In this document: positions 36,182 to 44,493 of the stretch, in pieces
Layout of the letters: every line of letters begins with the position of its first letter
Position numbering within the stretch: position 1 is the first letter of the stretch
Assembly: GCA_016342355.1 (NCBI GenBank)
Contig: JAEINP010000021.1
Coordinates: 1 to 64,000, forward strand
Source of the DNA: Desulfatibacillum sp.
GTDB taxonomy: Bacteria; Desulfobacterota; Desulfobacteria; Desulfobacterales; Desulfatibacillaceae
Length of the DNA stretch: 64,000 nt
Direction of reading: 5' to 3'
Position numbers and translations under genes: made by a program
Notes under the pieces: model-generated
Told to the model about the DNA's origin: nothing
What the model saw: the letters and a program-made list of their open reading frames with translations, nothing else
Databases searched by the model: none

Positions 36182-37009
36182 TCAGAAAACCCGGCATTTG
36201 GGACCCACAATCACCATGTTATTCACAATCTGGGACTGGATGATCTCCATGTTGCTGCCGAAAAGGGCTTCCCGAATGACTCCGTGGCCGTAAGCCCCCA
36301 GCACTGTCAGGGCGTCGGAAGGCACTTCGTACAGGCAGTTTTCCATCTTGTCAGACTTGAGAACATGCCAATTCCGCACGCCCTTTTCCACGGTTTCGGT
36401 CATTTCCCTTTCAAAGATCAGTTTGTCCAGGATTTCCCGGTTGACGCTGTTTTCCTCCAGGGTAAACAGGTCCAGGGGCATGCCTGCGCGTTTGCTGAGA
36501 GCCAGCCCAAGGGAAAGGGCCTTAAAGGCATTGGTGGAGCCCCCAAAAAACACCGCTATGCTGTTCCAGGGTTTGTAGCACATGCTGGTCACAAGGACAG
36601 GGAAGGGAGCGGCCACGGCAATTTTCCGAACCCGCGGTCCTACATAGCCCAGGCCGATCCGGCTGGTTTTGTCGCTCATGCTCCTGGGGCAGCACATGCA
36701 TTCAAAGGTGGTGGGGATATCCGGCAGGGTGGATGCGGTAAAGTCTCTGGGAATCAGAAAATCCACAGGCAACCCGGCCTCTTTGGCAAGCGCCTCCACA
36801 TGCTCCTGGGCGGTATTCGGGTCTGTCAAATAGGATTGGTCCAGGTCCACCTGGGTGACTTCGTTTTCAAAATACATGAGAAATTTGGAATGGCGCGGGA
36901 TATACACGCGTAGGGAAAAACCCATTTTTTTGCAGAAATACAAAGATTGGAGAAAAGTTTCCCGGCCAAAGGCGTTGTTTCTGAAAACGTGAAGAAGGCT
37001 GTTAACCAT
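36182..37009 (-). CDS. Universal stress protein-like (tandem UspA-fold) protein
   Basis: 275 residues, about twice a single Usp domain. The second half shows the Usp core: IAVFFGGSTNAFKALSLGLALSKRAGMPLDLFTLEE, and then VLGAYGHGVIREALFGS...NMVIVGPK, matching the ATP-binding G-x2-G-x9-G(S/T) region in weakened form. The first half resembles a degenerate copy with no clear nucleotide motif. AGGAG precedes the ATG at 37009. It lies 60 bases downstream of the CLC gene on the same strand, so stress sensing beside an ion channel is likely. Confidence 0.7.
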   Translation of the reverse strand: MVNSLLHVFRNNAFGRETFLQSLYFCKKMGFSLRVYIPRHSKFLMYFENEVTQVDLDQSYLTDPNTAQEHVEALAKEAGLPVDFLIPRDFTASTLPDIPTTFECMCCPRSMSDKTSRIGLGYVGPRVRKIAVAAPFPVLVTSMCYKPWNSIAVFFGGSTNAFKALSLGLALSKRAGMPLDLFTLEENSVNREILDKLIFEREMTETVEKGVRNWHVLKSDKMENCLYEVPSDALTVLGAYGHGVIREALFGSNMEIIQSQIVNNMVIVGPKCRVF

Positions 37010-37069
37010 GGGATTTGCTCCTTGCCTGTTATCTGCCAGGGGCAGACTGCCAATCAAGGCGTTTTAAAG

Positions 37070-38791
37070 TCAGTAGGTGGTCTGTACAATCAGTTCCCGG
37101 CGGTAATGGTCCAGCAGGGTTCCCTTGGAAACCATGCCCAAAAACCGGGCGCCCGAAACCACAGGAAGGCTGAAAGCCTGAATACGGTCCATGAGTTCCA
37201 GGACGTCGGTCAATCGTTCCTCCGGGGAAACCGCCGGAGGATATGGGTCCATAATGTCCACCACAAGAACCGCTCCGTAAAGTTCCCGGCTAAAGAGATA
37301 GGGCCGGACTTTGGCCAAGTCGATCATGCCCAAAAAATTTCCGGTTTCCTGCTCCAACACGGGAAAATGGTTCCTGTGGGAGGTCTTTATCTGGGCCACC
37401 AAGTCCGCCAGGGACATATGATTATGCAGATGAGATACATCTTTTTCCAGAACCTCGGAAACCTGAAGATCCTCCAACACCCTTTCGTCCGTGCCGGGCC
37501 GGATCAACCCTCCTGCGGCCTTCAAATCCTTGAGGTAAAAGGAATCGGACTCAAAATAGCGGCAAACACTGGAGGAAACCAGGGAGACCACAATCAGAGG
37601 CAGAATGACCTCGTATCCGCTGGTGATGTCCACCACTAAAAACAAACCGGTTAATGGCGCCTGAAGCATGCCGCCGATGATCCCGGCCATGCCCAGCAGG
37701 GCGTAGCAGCCTTCGGGCGCCAGGTGATTCACCCCGAACAGGAGATCCAGCAAACGGAAGTACGCCACGCCCGTAAAACTGCCCACCACCAGACCGGGGG
37801 CGAAAATTCCGCCGGACCCGCCTGATCCCAGAGTCAGGGAGGTGGCCAGCATTTTCAGGGCCAGAAGCGCGCATAATAAGAGCAGCCCCGGGCTGTACTG
37901 GCCGTGAATCAGGGAATACACCTGACCATAGCCCTCGCCCAAAACCTGAGGGACTCCCAGGCCGATGAGCCCCACGCAGGTGCCGCCCAAAAGCGCCCTG
38001 CCTGCCGGAGAGCTTGGCAGCTTGGCCCAGATCTTTCCGCTATGCCTGATCATGCGCGACAATGCAACAGAAACCAGGGCCGTGGCCAGGGCAAGCCCGA
38101 AGGCCGCGGCGATGTCCCATGTTCCGGGATTAAAATGGGCGTGGGTGAACCGGATGCTGTTGCCCTGGAGCAGCCTTCCTACGTGGGTGCCTGCCACAGC
38201 CGCTACGCCTATGGGGATGACGTTGATGGACGTCCATTCCCCCAGGACAACCTCCAGGGTGAATACAATGCCCGCTATGGGCGCATTGAATATGGAGGCA
38301 ATGGCCGCGGCAGCCCCGCATCCCACCAGGGTGATCCTGTGGCGGGCAGGGAAACCCAGCTTTTGGGCGATGTTGGACCCTATGGCCGACCCGCTCATGA
38401 CAACCGGCGCCTCGGGACCTGCCGAGCCTCCAGCCCCAATGGTGAGGCAACTGCTGATAAGCCGGGAAAAACTGGACCGAAAACGAAGCAGACCGCCCCT
38501 GCGGGAAACACTGTAAATCAGTTCAGGAACTCCGTGCCCGGCCCCTTCCCGCACTATCTTGTTAAGAAATAAAGAGGACAGGGCAGCACCCAGGCCAGGC
38601 AGAATAAAAACCCACCAGTATTGCTTGGCATGGGAACACAGTTCGGAAAGATGCTCAATGGCGGAACTCAACAAGGCGGCGGCGACACCGCTGCAGCAGC
38701 CCACCAGGACTCCGGCAATCACCAGCGCAACTTTTTCGTGACGCAATATAAAAAGCCGTCTGGCCATGCCTGTTATGGGGTTTTCGGTCAT
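37070..38791 (-). CDS. CLC-family chloride channel/antiporter with C-terminal CBS pair
   Basis: 573 residues. About ten hydrophobic helices carry the CLC signatures GAGHGVPEL, GGSAGPEAPVV (the gating Glu is retained, as in GREGP) and GGIFAPGLVVGS. The C-terminal ~130 residues form two CBS domains (EVLEKDVSHLHNHMSLADL...; DIMDPYPPAVSPEERLTDVLELM). It moves chloride or another anion across the inner membrane, probably regulated by nucleotides through CBS. The ATG at 38791 begins 7 bases after the stop of the HTH-EIIA gene; a TTG 13 codons earlier would overlap that gene. Confidence 0.9.
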   Translation of the reverse strand: MTENPITGMARRLFILRHEKVALVIAGVLVGCCSGVAAALLSSAIEHLSELCSHAKQYWWVFILPGLGAALSSLFLNKIVREGAGHGVPELIYSVSRRGGLLRFRSSFSRLISSCLTIGAGGSAGPEAPVVMSGSAIGSNIAQKLGFPARHRITLVGCGAAAAIASIFNAPIAGIVFTLEVVLGEWTSINVIPIGVAAVAGTHVGRLLQGNSIRFTHAHFNPGTWDIAAAFGLALATALVSVALSRMIRHSGKIWAKLPSSPAGRALLGGTCVGLIGLGVPQVLGEGYGQVYSLIHGQYSPGLLLLCALLALKMLATSLTLGSGGSGGIFAPGLVVGSFTGVAYFRLLDLLFGVNHLAPEGCYALLGMAGIIGGMLQAPLTGLFLVVDITSGYEVILPLIVVSLVSSSVCRYFESDSFYLKDLKAAGGLIRPGTDERVLEDLQVSEVLEKDVSHLHNHMSLADLVAQIKTSHRNHFPVLEQETGNFLGMIDLAKVRPYLFSRELYGAVLVVDIMDPYPPAVSPEERLTDVLELMDRIQAFSLPVVSGARFLGMVSKGTLLDHYRRELIVQTTY

Positions 38792-38798
38792 AGTTTTC

Positions 38799-39488
38799 TT
38801 ACAAACCGGCCTCTGCCACCTTGGCTTCAAATTCTCCCGCCATGGCCAGTAGATCGACAGGCAGGGGTTTTTTGCTCAAAAAATCCACAAAAGAGTTGTC
38901 TCTCAGGCAAAAAGCCAATCTGGAAAGGAGGTGGAGATGTACGTCCACCGAGGGGCTGATTAAAAGAAACAATGTGGATACGGGCTTGCCGTCTATGGCT
39001 TTAAAATCCAGGGGCGTATTGAGAAAACAGGTGGTGATGGAGGCTTCCACGCCCGTATCTTCTATGGGGCGGCGGGCGTGGGGAATGGCTACCCCTTTGC
39101 CTTGGCCCGTGGAGCAAAGGCGTTCCCTGTCCAGGAGTTGCCGGGTGAATTCCGTCAAATGGTCCCGGGGTACAGGAGAAAGGACCGCAGCCTGGGCCAA
39201 GGCCTCGTCCACCGTATCGCCTTGTACATCTGTAAAAACCCCTCCTCGTTCCAAAGCCTGGACCAAGCTGCGCGCAGGGGTTGCTTTCGGGACGCTTTCC
39301 TTGGCTCCGGCGCCTACGCTCAAGTTTTTGGACTTGGCCCAGTTAGTGAGCCAGTCCTTTTCAAAACTGGGCGCCAGGCTGGCGCCAGCAGGAGCTGGGA
39401 GAAACCCTTGGGCAATCCATCTTTGAAGGGTCTGCACCGGCAAATTCAAGTAGTCAGCCGCCTGTCTGATATTCATTCTCATAAGCAT
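38799..39488 (-). CDS. HTH (MerR/excisionase-like) domain fused to PTS EIIA-Ntr domain
   Basis: 229 residues. Residues 5-50 are a short winged HTH (MNIRQAADYLNLPVQTLQRWI). Residues ~80-229 are a PtsN-type EIIA domain with the phospho-accepting His in GKGVAIPHARRP. EIIA-Ntr proteins regulate potassium and nitrogen functions through phosphorylation rather than sugar import. There is no EI or Hpr gene here. It lies 7 bases upstream of the CLC gene, so the pair is probably transcribed together and the EIIA domain may control the channel or its gene. The first of three clustered ATGs (39488) is used. Confidence 0.85.
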   Translation of the reverse strand: MLMRMNIRQAADYLNLPVQTLQRWIAQGFLPAPAGASLAPSFEKDWLTNWAKSKNLSVGAGAKESVPKATPARSLVQALERGGVFTDVQGDTVDEALAQAAVLSPVPRDHLTEFTRQLLDRERLCSTGQGKGVAIPHARRPIEDTGVEASITTCFLNTPLDFKAIDGKPVSTLFLLISPSVDVHLHLLSRLAFCLRDNSFVDFLSKKPLPVDLLAMAGEFEAKVAEAGL

Positions 39489-39814
39489 ACTATACGCAAT
39501 TTCTCCATCCTAATAAAATGGACAGATGTTTTTTGTTACAAGGCGAGCACCATTTGCGCCTTGTCACGGCGCCATAAAGTAAAGGCGAGTGTGTGAAAAA
39601 AAAGGCTGCGGCGGAAAACTAGCCACGGGGGAGCAAATTAAGACAAAGGAGACGTGCAGTCAACCCCTATAAAAAATGGATCAAAGCCGGGAGAATATAT
39701 TGCATCATACTATACTCCAATTTGGCATAAATGAGGTACTAATCCGGAAATTATCCGCCCGTCGGCCTGGGCGGGCCGGAAAAGAGCATTGGGACAACCC
39801 AACGCAAAGAGTCC
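39489..39814. other. Intergenic region with minus-strand hairpins
   Basis: About 325 bases. CCGCCC (39754-39759) pairs with GGGCGG (39768-39773), followed on the minus strand by ATAATTT; it lies about 40 bases beyond the HDAC stop and may end that transcript. A second weak hairpin (39604-39624) is followed on the minus strand by eight Ts. No gene or known riboswitch is seen. Confidence 0.4.
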
Positions 39815-40891
39815 TTAATATAATCCCAAAAGGCTGGTCGGCGCTTTAGCCCGGGCTACTCGCATTGCATTGGCATGGAGGACATTTTCCAAAAGATTGG
39901 TAATGGACCGTGCTATGATTTCGGCGCTTTCCTTGGTGTATCCGCCAGAGAGCACCATGGCAACGGGAACGTTCATTTTTCTGGCGGTTTCGAAAACCAT
40001 GCTGTCTCTTTTTATCACTCCCTGATCAGTGATTTCCTGGTTGCCTAAAGGGTCATTTTCAAAAATATCCGTTCCTGCATTATAGATGATGATGTTCGGG
40101 TTGCATTGGATTATGGCGGGCTCCAGGGTGTCTTTCAAAAGCGTGAGATAGGCCTCATCCTGGACATGGGACCCAATGGGCAGATTGAAGTCTATAAATT
40201 CTGCGGCCTCTGTGTCTCCGGGGTAGATGTTATCATTGTACATGTCATAAATGAATACCCGGGGGTCATCGGCGAAGATGGCTTCGTGGCCGTTGCCCTG
40301 GTGGGCGTCCAGGTCCACAATCATGATACGCATATCCGGGTCTTTGTCCCACAAAACATGGGCGGCTATGGGAATGTCGGCAAAAAAGCAAAAACCATCT
40401 CCCTGGTCTGCTTTGGCGTGGTGGTAGCCTCCGGAAAGATTGATGCTCCAGCCGTACTGAAGAGCCAGTTGGCATGCCAGGATGGTTCCCCCCGTCCCGT
40501 ATTTCATGGGTTTGAGGACTTTATGCTCAAGCAGTTTGCCGGGAAGCATTTTTAAAGCGCCCAACTCGGCGATACGGGCAACATTGGCCGGTTTTTTCAG
40601 GGAGGCCAAATACTGTTGGGTGTGGACCCGCAAAAGATCTTTTTCCGAAACCATGTCCGGCTCAAAAATCCGGTCTTTGGTTATGCCCGCCTCCTTTTTC
40701 AGGTATTTGAAAACCCTGCCGTATTTCTCGCTGTCAAAGGGATGGAGTTTTTGGATGCCAAAGAGAGTGATATCGTAATGCTTGCTGAAAACAATGGGCA
40801 GTGGGGTGTGGTTTTCCTCGCCCAATGCAGCAAAACATAGGCCCAAAACCAGAAAACAAACCACCAGAATCCAACATATGCGCCGCTTCAT
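39815..40891 (-). CDS. Histone deacetylase-family hydrolase with signal peptide
   Basis: 358 residues. A clear signal peptide (MKRRICWILVVCFLVLGLCFAALG) precedes a deacetylase domain of the class IV/AcuC-like group. Catalytic and zinc-binding motifs are intact: GGYHHAKADQGDGFCFF, VDLDAHQGNGHEAIF, YNAGTDIFENDPLG and LSGGYTKESAE. These enzymes remove acetyl or other acyl groups from lysines, polyamines or small amides. Export of a class IV deacetylase is uncommon, so the substrate is probably extracytoplasmic. It is 18 bases behind the diguanylate cyclase gene, and both could share a transcript. Confidence 0.88.
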   Translation of the reverse strand: MKRRICWILVVCFLVLGLCFAALGEENHTPLPIVFSKHYDITLFGIQKLHPFDSEKYGRVFKYLKKEAGITKDRIFEPDMVSEKDLLRVHTQQYLASLKKPANVARIAELGALKMLPGKLLEHKVLKPMKYGTGGTILACQLALQYGWSINLSGGYHHAKADQGDGFCFFADIPIAAHVLWDKDPDMRIMIVDLDAHQGNGHEAIFADDPRVFIYDMYNDNIYPGDTEAAEFIDFNLPIGSHVQDEAYLTLLKDTLEPAIIQCNPNIIIYNAGTDIFENDPLGNQEITDQGVIKRDSMVFETARKMNVPVAMVLSGGYTKESAEIIARSITNLLENVLHANAMRVARAKAPTSLLGLY

Positions 40892-40908
40892 GCCCCCTCC
40901 GTTTTCCC

Positions 40909-41823
40909 TTATATCACTGCCCGGTTGGCACCGGCTTTTTTGCCTTTGTACATGAGCTCGTCCGCCCTTTTCAGGAGCGATTCAGGCGTGTCGTCCTGCC
41001 TGGCCACGGTTCCCCCAATGGAGCTGGTAACGGTGATGGTGTGCTTTTCAGTGCCAACACCAACCGGCACCCTGCTTTTCTCCACAATCCGCAGAACCTT
41101 GTTTGCGATTTGCCCCAGGGTTTCCAAGTCAATACTGGGGAGAATAATCAAAAATTCGTCCCCTCCCCAACGGCAGACAATGTCGGAAGCCCGCAGATTT
41201 CCGGACAGGGTTTTGGCGACAGCTTTCAATACAGCGTCCCCCACATGGTGTCCGTAGGTGTCGTTGACGTGCTTGAATTTATCCACATCGCAAAACAGTA
41301 CGCCAAAGGGCCAACCGTAACGCCGTAATTCATTGAGTTTGGCTTCCAAACGGGCTTGTCCGCAAGTCCGGTTTGATACGTGGGTAAGTGGATCGTTCAA
41401 AGCCAGGTCTTCCAACTCCTTGGCCTTTTCCCTTTCTTTGACCACAGGGGTGGTGTCCTGGAAAACCTCCACGGCTCCCGTGATTTGGCCTTGCTCGTCC
41501 CGTATGGGCAGAATGCGGGCCACCGCAGGAACCAGATGGCCGTCCTTATGGTGATAGGATACGTTGATTTCCCGAATAATGCCGTCCTGCATGGTCAAAA
41601 CGGCTGGACACACGCCGGGCTCGCACAGGTTGTGCCCCCAGTTGTCCACATACATCACCCGGTTGTCCTGGCAGGATCTTCCTACAACCTCCCTGGCAGG
41701 AAATCCGGTGAGCTGCTCGGTGTTGGCGCTCCAATAAGTGATTATCCTGTCCAGATTCACGCAATAAACCCCGTCAAAGAGGTTGTCCAGGATATCTTTC
41801 TGGAATTGATCATCCTTAAACAT
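40909..41823 (-). CDS. PAS-GGDEF diguanylate cyclase
   Basis: 304 residues. An N-terminal PAS domain (DILDNLFDGVYCVNLDRIITYWSANTEQLTG) has a cysteine pair (LCEPGVCP), and a coiled linker (VKEREKAKELEDLALND) joins a GGDEF domain. The active site is GGDEF, about residue 220, and the inhibitory I-site RASD stands five residues before it, so product feedback is expected. It makes c-di-GMP from GTP in the cytoplasm. The ATG at 41823 follows GGGGG; two earlier in-frame ATGs lack a site. It lies 106 bases downstream of rex on the same strand. Confidence 0.92.
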   Translation of the reverse strand: MFKDDQFQKDILDNLFDGVYCVNLDRIITYWSANTEQLTGFPAREVVGRSCQDNRVMYVDNWGHNLCEPGVCPAVLTMQDGIIREINVSYHHKDGHLVPAVARILPIRDEQGQITGAVEVFQDTTPVVKEREKAKELEDLALNDPLTHVSNRTCGQARLEAKLNELRRYGWPFGVLFCDVDKFKHVNDTYGHHVGDAVLKAVAKTLSGNLRASDIVCRWGGDEFLIILPSIDLETLGQIANKVLRIVEKSRVPVGVGTEKHTITVTSSIGGTVARQDDTPESLLKRADELMYKGKKAGANRAVI

Positions 41824-41929
41824 AGGAATAGCCCCCATTTCGTAGTTGCGAACGTATAATCTCAAAAATTAGCATATCAAATGGGCTGGAGGCAAGCAGT
41901 TACGAGGGAGGCTTGAAAGGGCCCGGCGA

Positions 41930-42580
41930 CTACCGGGGATGGCGTTGGGTGACGTCGCTTCCTGTGGTCAGGCTGTAGCATAGGGCGTGAAGGCGCACAG
42001 TGAAATCAACGTTTTCCACAAAGACGTTATCAGGGAGCACAAGGCGTACCGGGGTGAAATTGAGGATGGCATGCACACCGGCTTCCACAATGCGCAGGGA
42101 ACAATCCTGGGCCCTGTCAGCCCGCGTGGCAAGCACGGCTATGTCGAAGCAGCCAGGGCCTTTGATCACCTCTTTGATATCCTCAGACTGGGAAATTTCC
42201 ATACCTGCAACCGTGGTGCCCACCAAGTCCAGGTCTTTGTCAAAGGCGGCTGTGAAAACAAAACCTCTTTGGGCGAATTGTTCAAAGCCCAACAAGGCCT
42301 TGCCAAGGTTTCCCACGCCAAAGAGGCCCAGACGCCATGTGCGGTTGGTGCCCATGACTTCTTTCAGGGCGCCTAAAAGGTCTTTGACATAATACCCGAC
42401 CCCCCTTACTCCGAACTGTCCGAAGTAGGCCAGGTCTTTGCGGATTTGGGCAGGATTGGCGCCGCACATTTTCGCCAATTTGACCGAAGACACCAACTCC
42501 ACGCCATCATTGTGGAGCATTTCCAGATGCTTGGCATATAGAGCCAGACGGATAACCGCTATGTTTGGAATCTTATGCAC
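41930..42580 (-). CDS. rex: Redox-sensing transcriptional repressor Rex
   Basis: 216 residues from a GTG start with AGGAAA upstream. The N-terminal winged helix (IAVIRLALYAKHLEML...SVKLAKMCGANPAQIRKDLAYFGQFGVRGVGY) and the C-terminal Rossmann domain (LGLFGVGNLGKALL) are diagnostic. Rex senses the NADH/NAD+ ratio and represses energy-metabolism genes until NADH rises; in sulfate reducers it controls ATP synthase and sulfate-activation genes. A Rex box overlaps the promoter region at 42602-42619, suggesting autoregulation, and the atp F0 genes lie directly upstream. Confidence 0.95.
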   Translation of the reverse strand: MHKIPNIAVIRLALYAKHLEMLHNDGVELVSSVKLAKMCGANPAQIRKDLAYFGQFGVRGVGYYVKDLLGALKEVMGTNRTWRLGLFGVGNLGKALLGFEQFAQRGFVFTAAFDKDLDLVGTTVAGMEISQSEDIKEVIKGPGCFDIAVLATRADRAQDCSLRIVEAGVHAILNFTPVRLVLPDNVFVENVDFTVRLHALCYSLTTGSDVTQRHPR

Positions 42581-42601
42581 AAGAGTTTCCTAAGGCAGGG
42601 A

Positions 42602-42619
42602 TAGTGAACCTTTTCACAA
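42602..42619 (-). promoter_or_regulatory. Rex operator (ROP) in front of rex
   Basis: On the minus strand the site reads TTGTGAA-AAGG-TTCACTA, matching the Rex consensus TTGTGAA-N4-TTCACAA in 13 of 14 positions. It lies 22 bases upstream of the rex start codon, just after the atp terminator hairpin. This fits autorepression. Confidence 0.75.
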
Positions 42620-42629
42620 GACTGGTGAA

Positions 42630-42661
42630 AAAGAGAGGCCGCCCAAGGGCAGCCCCCCTTT
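42630..42661 (-). terminator. Terminator of the atpZ-I-B-E operon
   Basis: On the minus strand a 15-bp stem with three G-U pairs and a TT loop begins about 20 bases after the atpE stop (left arm 42661-42647, right arm 42644-42630). The stem ends in CTTTTTC. It separates the atp genes from rex. Confidence 0.8.
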
Positions 42662-42682
42662 AAAACAAACTACCGCCGGATC

Positions 42683-42973
42683 TTAGTGTCCTGCACCACC
42701 CAACAGAGCGGCGATTGCGCCAGCTTGGGGATGGGCGAAGATCAGGATCAGAGCGACAACCAGAGCGTAAATGGCCAAGGACTCGATCATGGCAAGACCG
42801 ATCAGCATGGTGGTGGTGATTTTACCGGATGCTTCGGGATTGCGTGCAATACCTTCGACAGCGGCCTTGAGGCCGATACCTTGGGCGATGCCACAACCAA
42901 AAGCGGCGATAGCAATACCAAAACCAGCGGCGGTCACTGCGGCGATAAAAAAACTAAGAGCTGTTGCTTCCAT
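42683..42973 (-). CDS. atpE: ATP synthase F0 subunit c
   Basis: 96 residues, two transmembrane helices joined by the polar loop [13 protein letters not shown]. The ion-binding carboxylate lies in [12 protein letters not shown] Gln occurs in helix 1 (CGIAQGIG) as in sodium-binding rings, but the Thr after Glu-Ser is replaced by Leu, so proton coupling is more likely; this cannot be settled by eye. GGGAGG precedes the ATG. It is the last gene of the F0 operon. Confidence 0.96.
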   Translation of the reverse strand: MEATALSFFIAAVTAAGFGIAIAAFGCGIAQGIGLKAAVEGIARNPEASGKITTTMLIGLAMIESLAIYALVVALILIFAHPQAGAIAALLGGAGH

Positions 42974-43062
42974 TACGAAAACCTCCCTAAAAAAAGATAG
43001 TTATTATCGGGCTTCTTCCAAAAAACCCATACATACACGTTAAGAACGCGTGGTTTAAAGCA

Positions 43063-43752
43063 TCAGTGCGCGTGTTCCATGGAACCGGAAAAGTACATGA
43101 TGGACAGCATGAAGAACACGAATGCCTGCACAACCGCCACCAAAATACCCATGGCCATGATGGGCAAAGGAGCCAGGAAAGCGCCAGCCAGCATGAACAG
43201 AATCATAAGCACCAGTTCGTGACCCATCATGTTTCCGAAAAGACGGAAGGTCAGGGAAAGAACCCTGGCAAAATGGGAGATGATTTCAAGAATCAGGAAC
43301 AGGGGCGTAAGCGCCAGAATAGGGCCCATAAAGTGCTTCACGTATTTTACGCCGTGGTGCTTGATTCCCAAAAAGTGGGTGAAGCAAAAGACCACAATAG
43401 CACAGGACAAAGGCGTGTTCACATTGGCGGTGGGGGGAAAGAAACCCGGAAGCAGACCCATGAGGTTGCAAACCAGGATGTACAGGAACAGGGTGGCTGC
43501 CAGGGGAAGGAACCAACGGCCTTCTTCGCCCACAACGCCCACCATGAAATCCTCAAGACCGCCTACGATGACTTCCAGAACGTTCTGGGCCTTGCCGGGA
43601 ATCATGTTTATGGTCTTGGCCGCCAGGAGGCCCAGGAGAATCAGAATAGCCATGGCCACCCACGAGAAAACCACATGGTGGTAACTGTGACCAAACTGCC
43701 CCAATCCAACTAAATCAAAAAGCCACGGAAAAAACTCGAAAAAGTGCTTCAC
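43063..43752 (-). CDS. atpB: ATP synthase F0 subunit a
   Basis: 229 residues, five to six transmembrane helices. The essential arginine lies in LSLTFRLFGNMMGHELV. The N-terminus FFEFFPWLFDLVGLGQFGHSYHHVVFSWVAMAILIL is typical of the deltaproteobacterial form. The start is GTG at 43752, directly after the upstream stop, with AAGGAGG in the end of the preceding gene. With subunit c it forms the proton channel of the ATP synthase. Confidence 0.95.
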   Translation of the reverse strand: MKHFFEFFPWLFDLVGLGQFGHSYHHVVFSWVAMAILILLGLLAAKTINMIPGKAQNVLEVIVGGLEDFMVGVVGEEGRWFLPLAATLFLYILVCNLMGLLPGFFPPTANVNTPLSCAIVVFCFTHFLGIKHHGVKYVKHFMGPILALTPLFLILEIISHFARVLSLTFRLFGNMMGHELVLMILFMLAGAFLAPLPIMAMGILVAVVQAFVFFMLSIMYFSGSMEHAH

Positions 43753-44154
43753 TTATCTTGCCTCCTTGCTGAAAACATATTTTAATTCGAGGATCAAGGC
43801 CATTAAAATTCCGGCCACAACCACGGATAATCCGACAAAAAGACCAATGGGATGAACAATTTTAAATACCAGCAAGGCCAGGATAAGCGCCCCGCTGACT
43901 AAAAACCGAAGGTAATACTTTCCCACAACCGCCCCGTTTCCGGCGCCGGGCCTGGGGTCCAGGGCGCTTTGCAAGGTCCGGGACAACAGGTGGAAATTGA
44001 CCACGGTAATGAGCCCGCCGCAAATAATGCCCATGGCGAATGGGGCGGGAGTCAGGTAAAGGCCTACGCTGCTGGCCAATACAAAAATGGCCCAGTTGGC
44101 GTACACCACATGTTTTACCAGACGTTCTTCCAAGGAATCGTTCATATCACTCAC
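43753..44154 (-). CDS. ATP synthase subunit I (AtpI-like)
   Basis: 133 residues with four hydrophobic segments and a GTG start overlapping the upstream stop (GTGA). It fits the ATP-synt_I family, which is found ahead of atpB and helps assemble the c-ring or transports magnesium. It directly abuts atpB and overlaps atpZ by 4 bases. Confidence 0.8.
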   Translation of the reverse strand: MSDMNDSLEERLVKHVVYANWAIFVLASSVGLYLTPAPFAMGIICGGLITVVNFHLLSRTLQSALDPRPGAGNGAVVGKYYLRFLVSGALILALLVFKIVHPIGLFVGLSVVVAGILMALILELKYVFSKEAR

Positions 44155-44369
44155 ATCTTTCGGCTCTTTTGATGGGCGAGCCAGATGTTTCGGTATCCTG
44201 CCGCTATTCCAAAACCCAAAAAAACAAAGGTCAGCCAGGGGGAGGTATCAAAATACCTGTCCAGCCCAACTCCGATGGCTAGGCCAATCACAATGGCCAG
44301 GGCCACGGACAGACCCAGACTGCTAAAATAAGTCATTTCCCTAATAAATTTAAGGGTTTCTTTGTCCAT
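44151..44369 (-). CDS. atpZ: AtpZ/AtpI-family small membrane protein
   Basis: 72 residues with two transmembrane helices (FSSLGLSVALAIVIGLAIGVGLDRYFDTSPWLTFVFLGFGIAAGYRNIW). The G-x3-G-x-GLDRYFDTSPW loop is diagnostic. First gene of the F0 operon; ATG at 44369 with AGGCAG upstream. A weak Rex-like site lies 43 bases upstream. Confidence 0.85.
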   Translation of the reverse strand: MDKETLKFIREMTYFSSLGLSVALAIVIGLAIGVGLDRYFDTSPWLTFVFLGFGIAAGYRNIWLAHQKSRKM

Positions 44370-44411
44370 TATTCTGCCTGATACACGCGGTACTGTATGG
44401 TTTGCACACGA

Positions 44412-44429
44412 ATGTGAAAAACAGCACAT
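44412..44429 (-). promoter_or_regulatory. Weak Rex-like site upstream of the atp operon
   Basis: On the minus strand the sequence reads ATGTGCT-GTTT-TTCACAT, ten of 14 consensus positions against TTGTGAA-N4-TTCACAA. The position, 43 bases before the atpZ start, is right for repression, but the left half is poor. Tentative. Confidence 0.3.
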
Positions 44430-44493
44430 GCGGGTACGGGACGGCGAAAGGTATCAAACACCGGCCTTGAAGTCAACCAAAAACGTACCCAAA

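Noticed and set aside
37070-38791. Apparent loss of the gating glutamate in the CLC protein
   Set aside because: Aligning GGSAGPEAP with GGSVGREGP places Glu at the expected position, so the residue is retained.
39595-39640. GGCTGCGGCGGAAAACTAGCC, which looked like a riboswitch core
   Set aside because: The stem is only four base pairs and no consensus for c-di-GMP, cobalamin, fluoride or guanidine riboswitches fits; it may be a weak minus-strand terminator.
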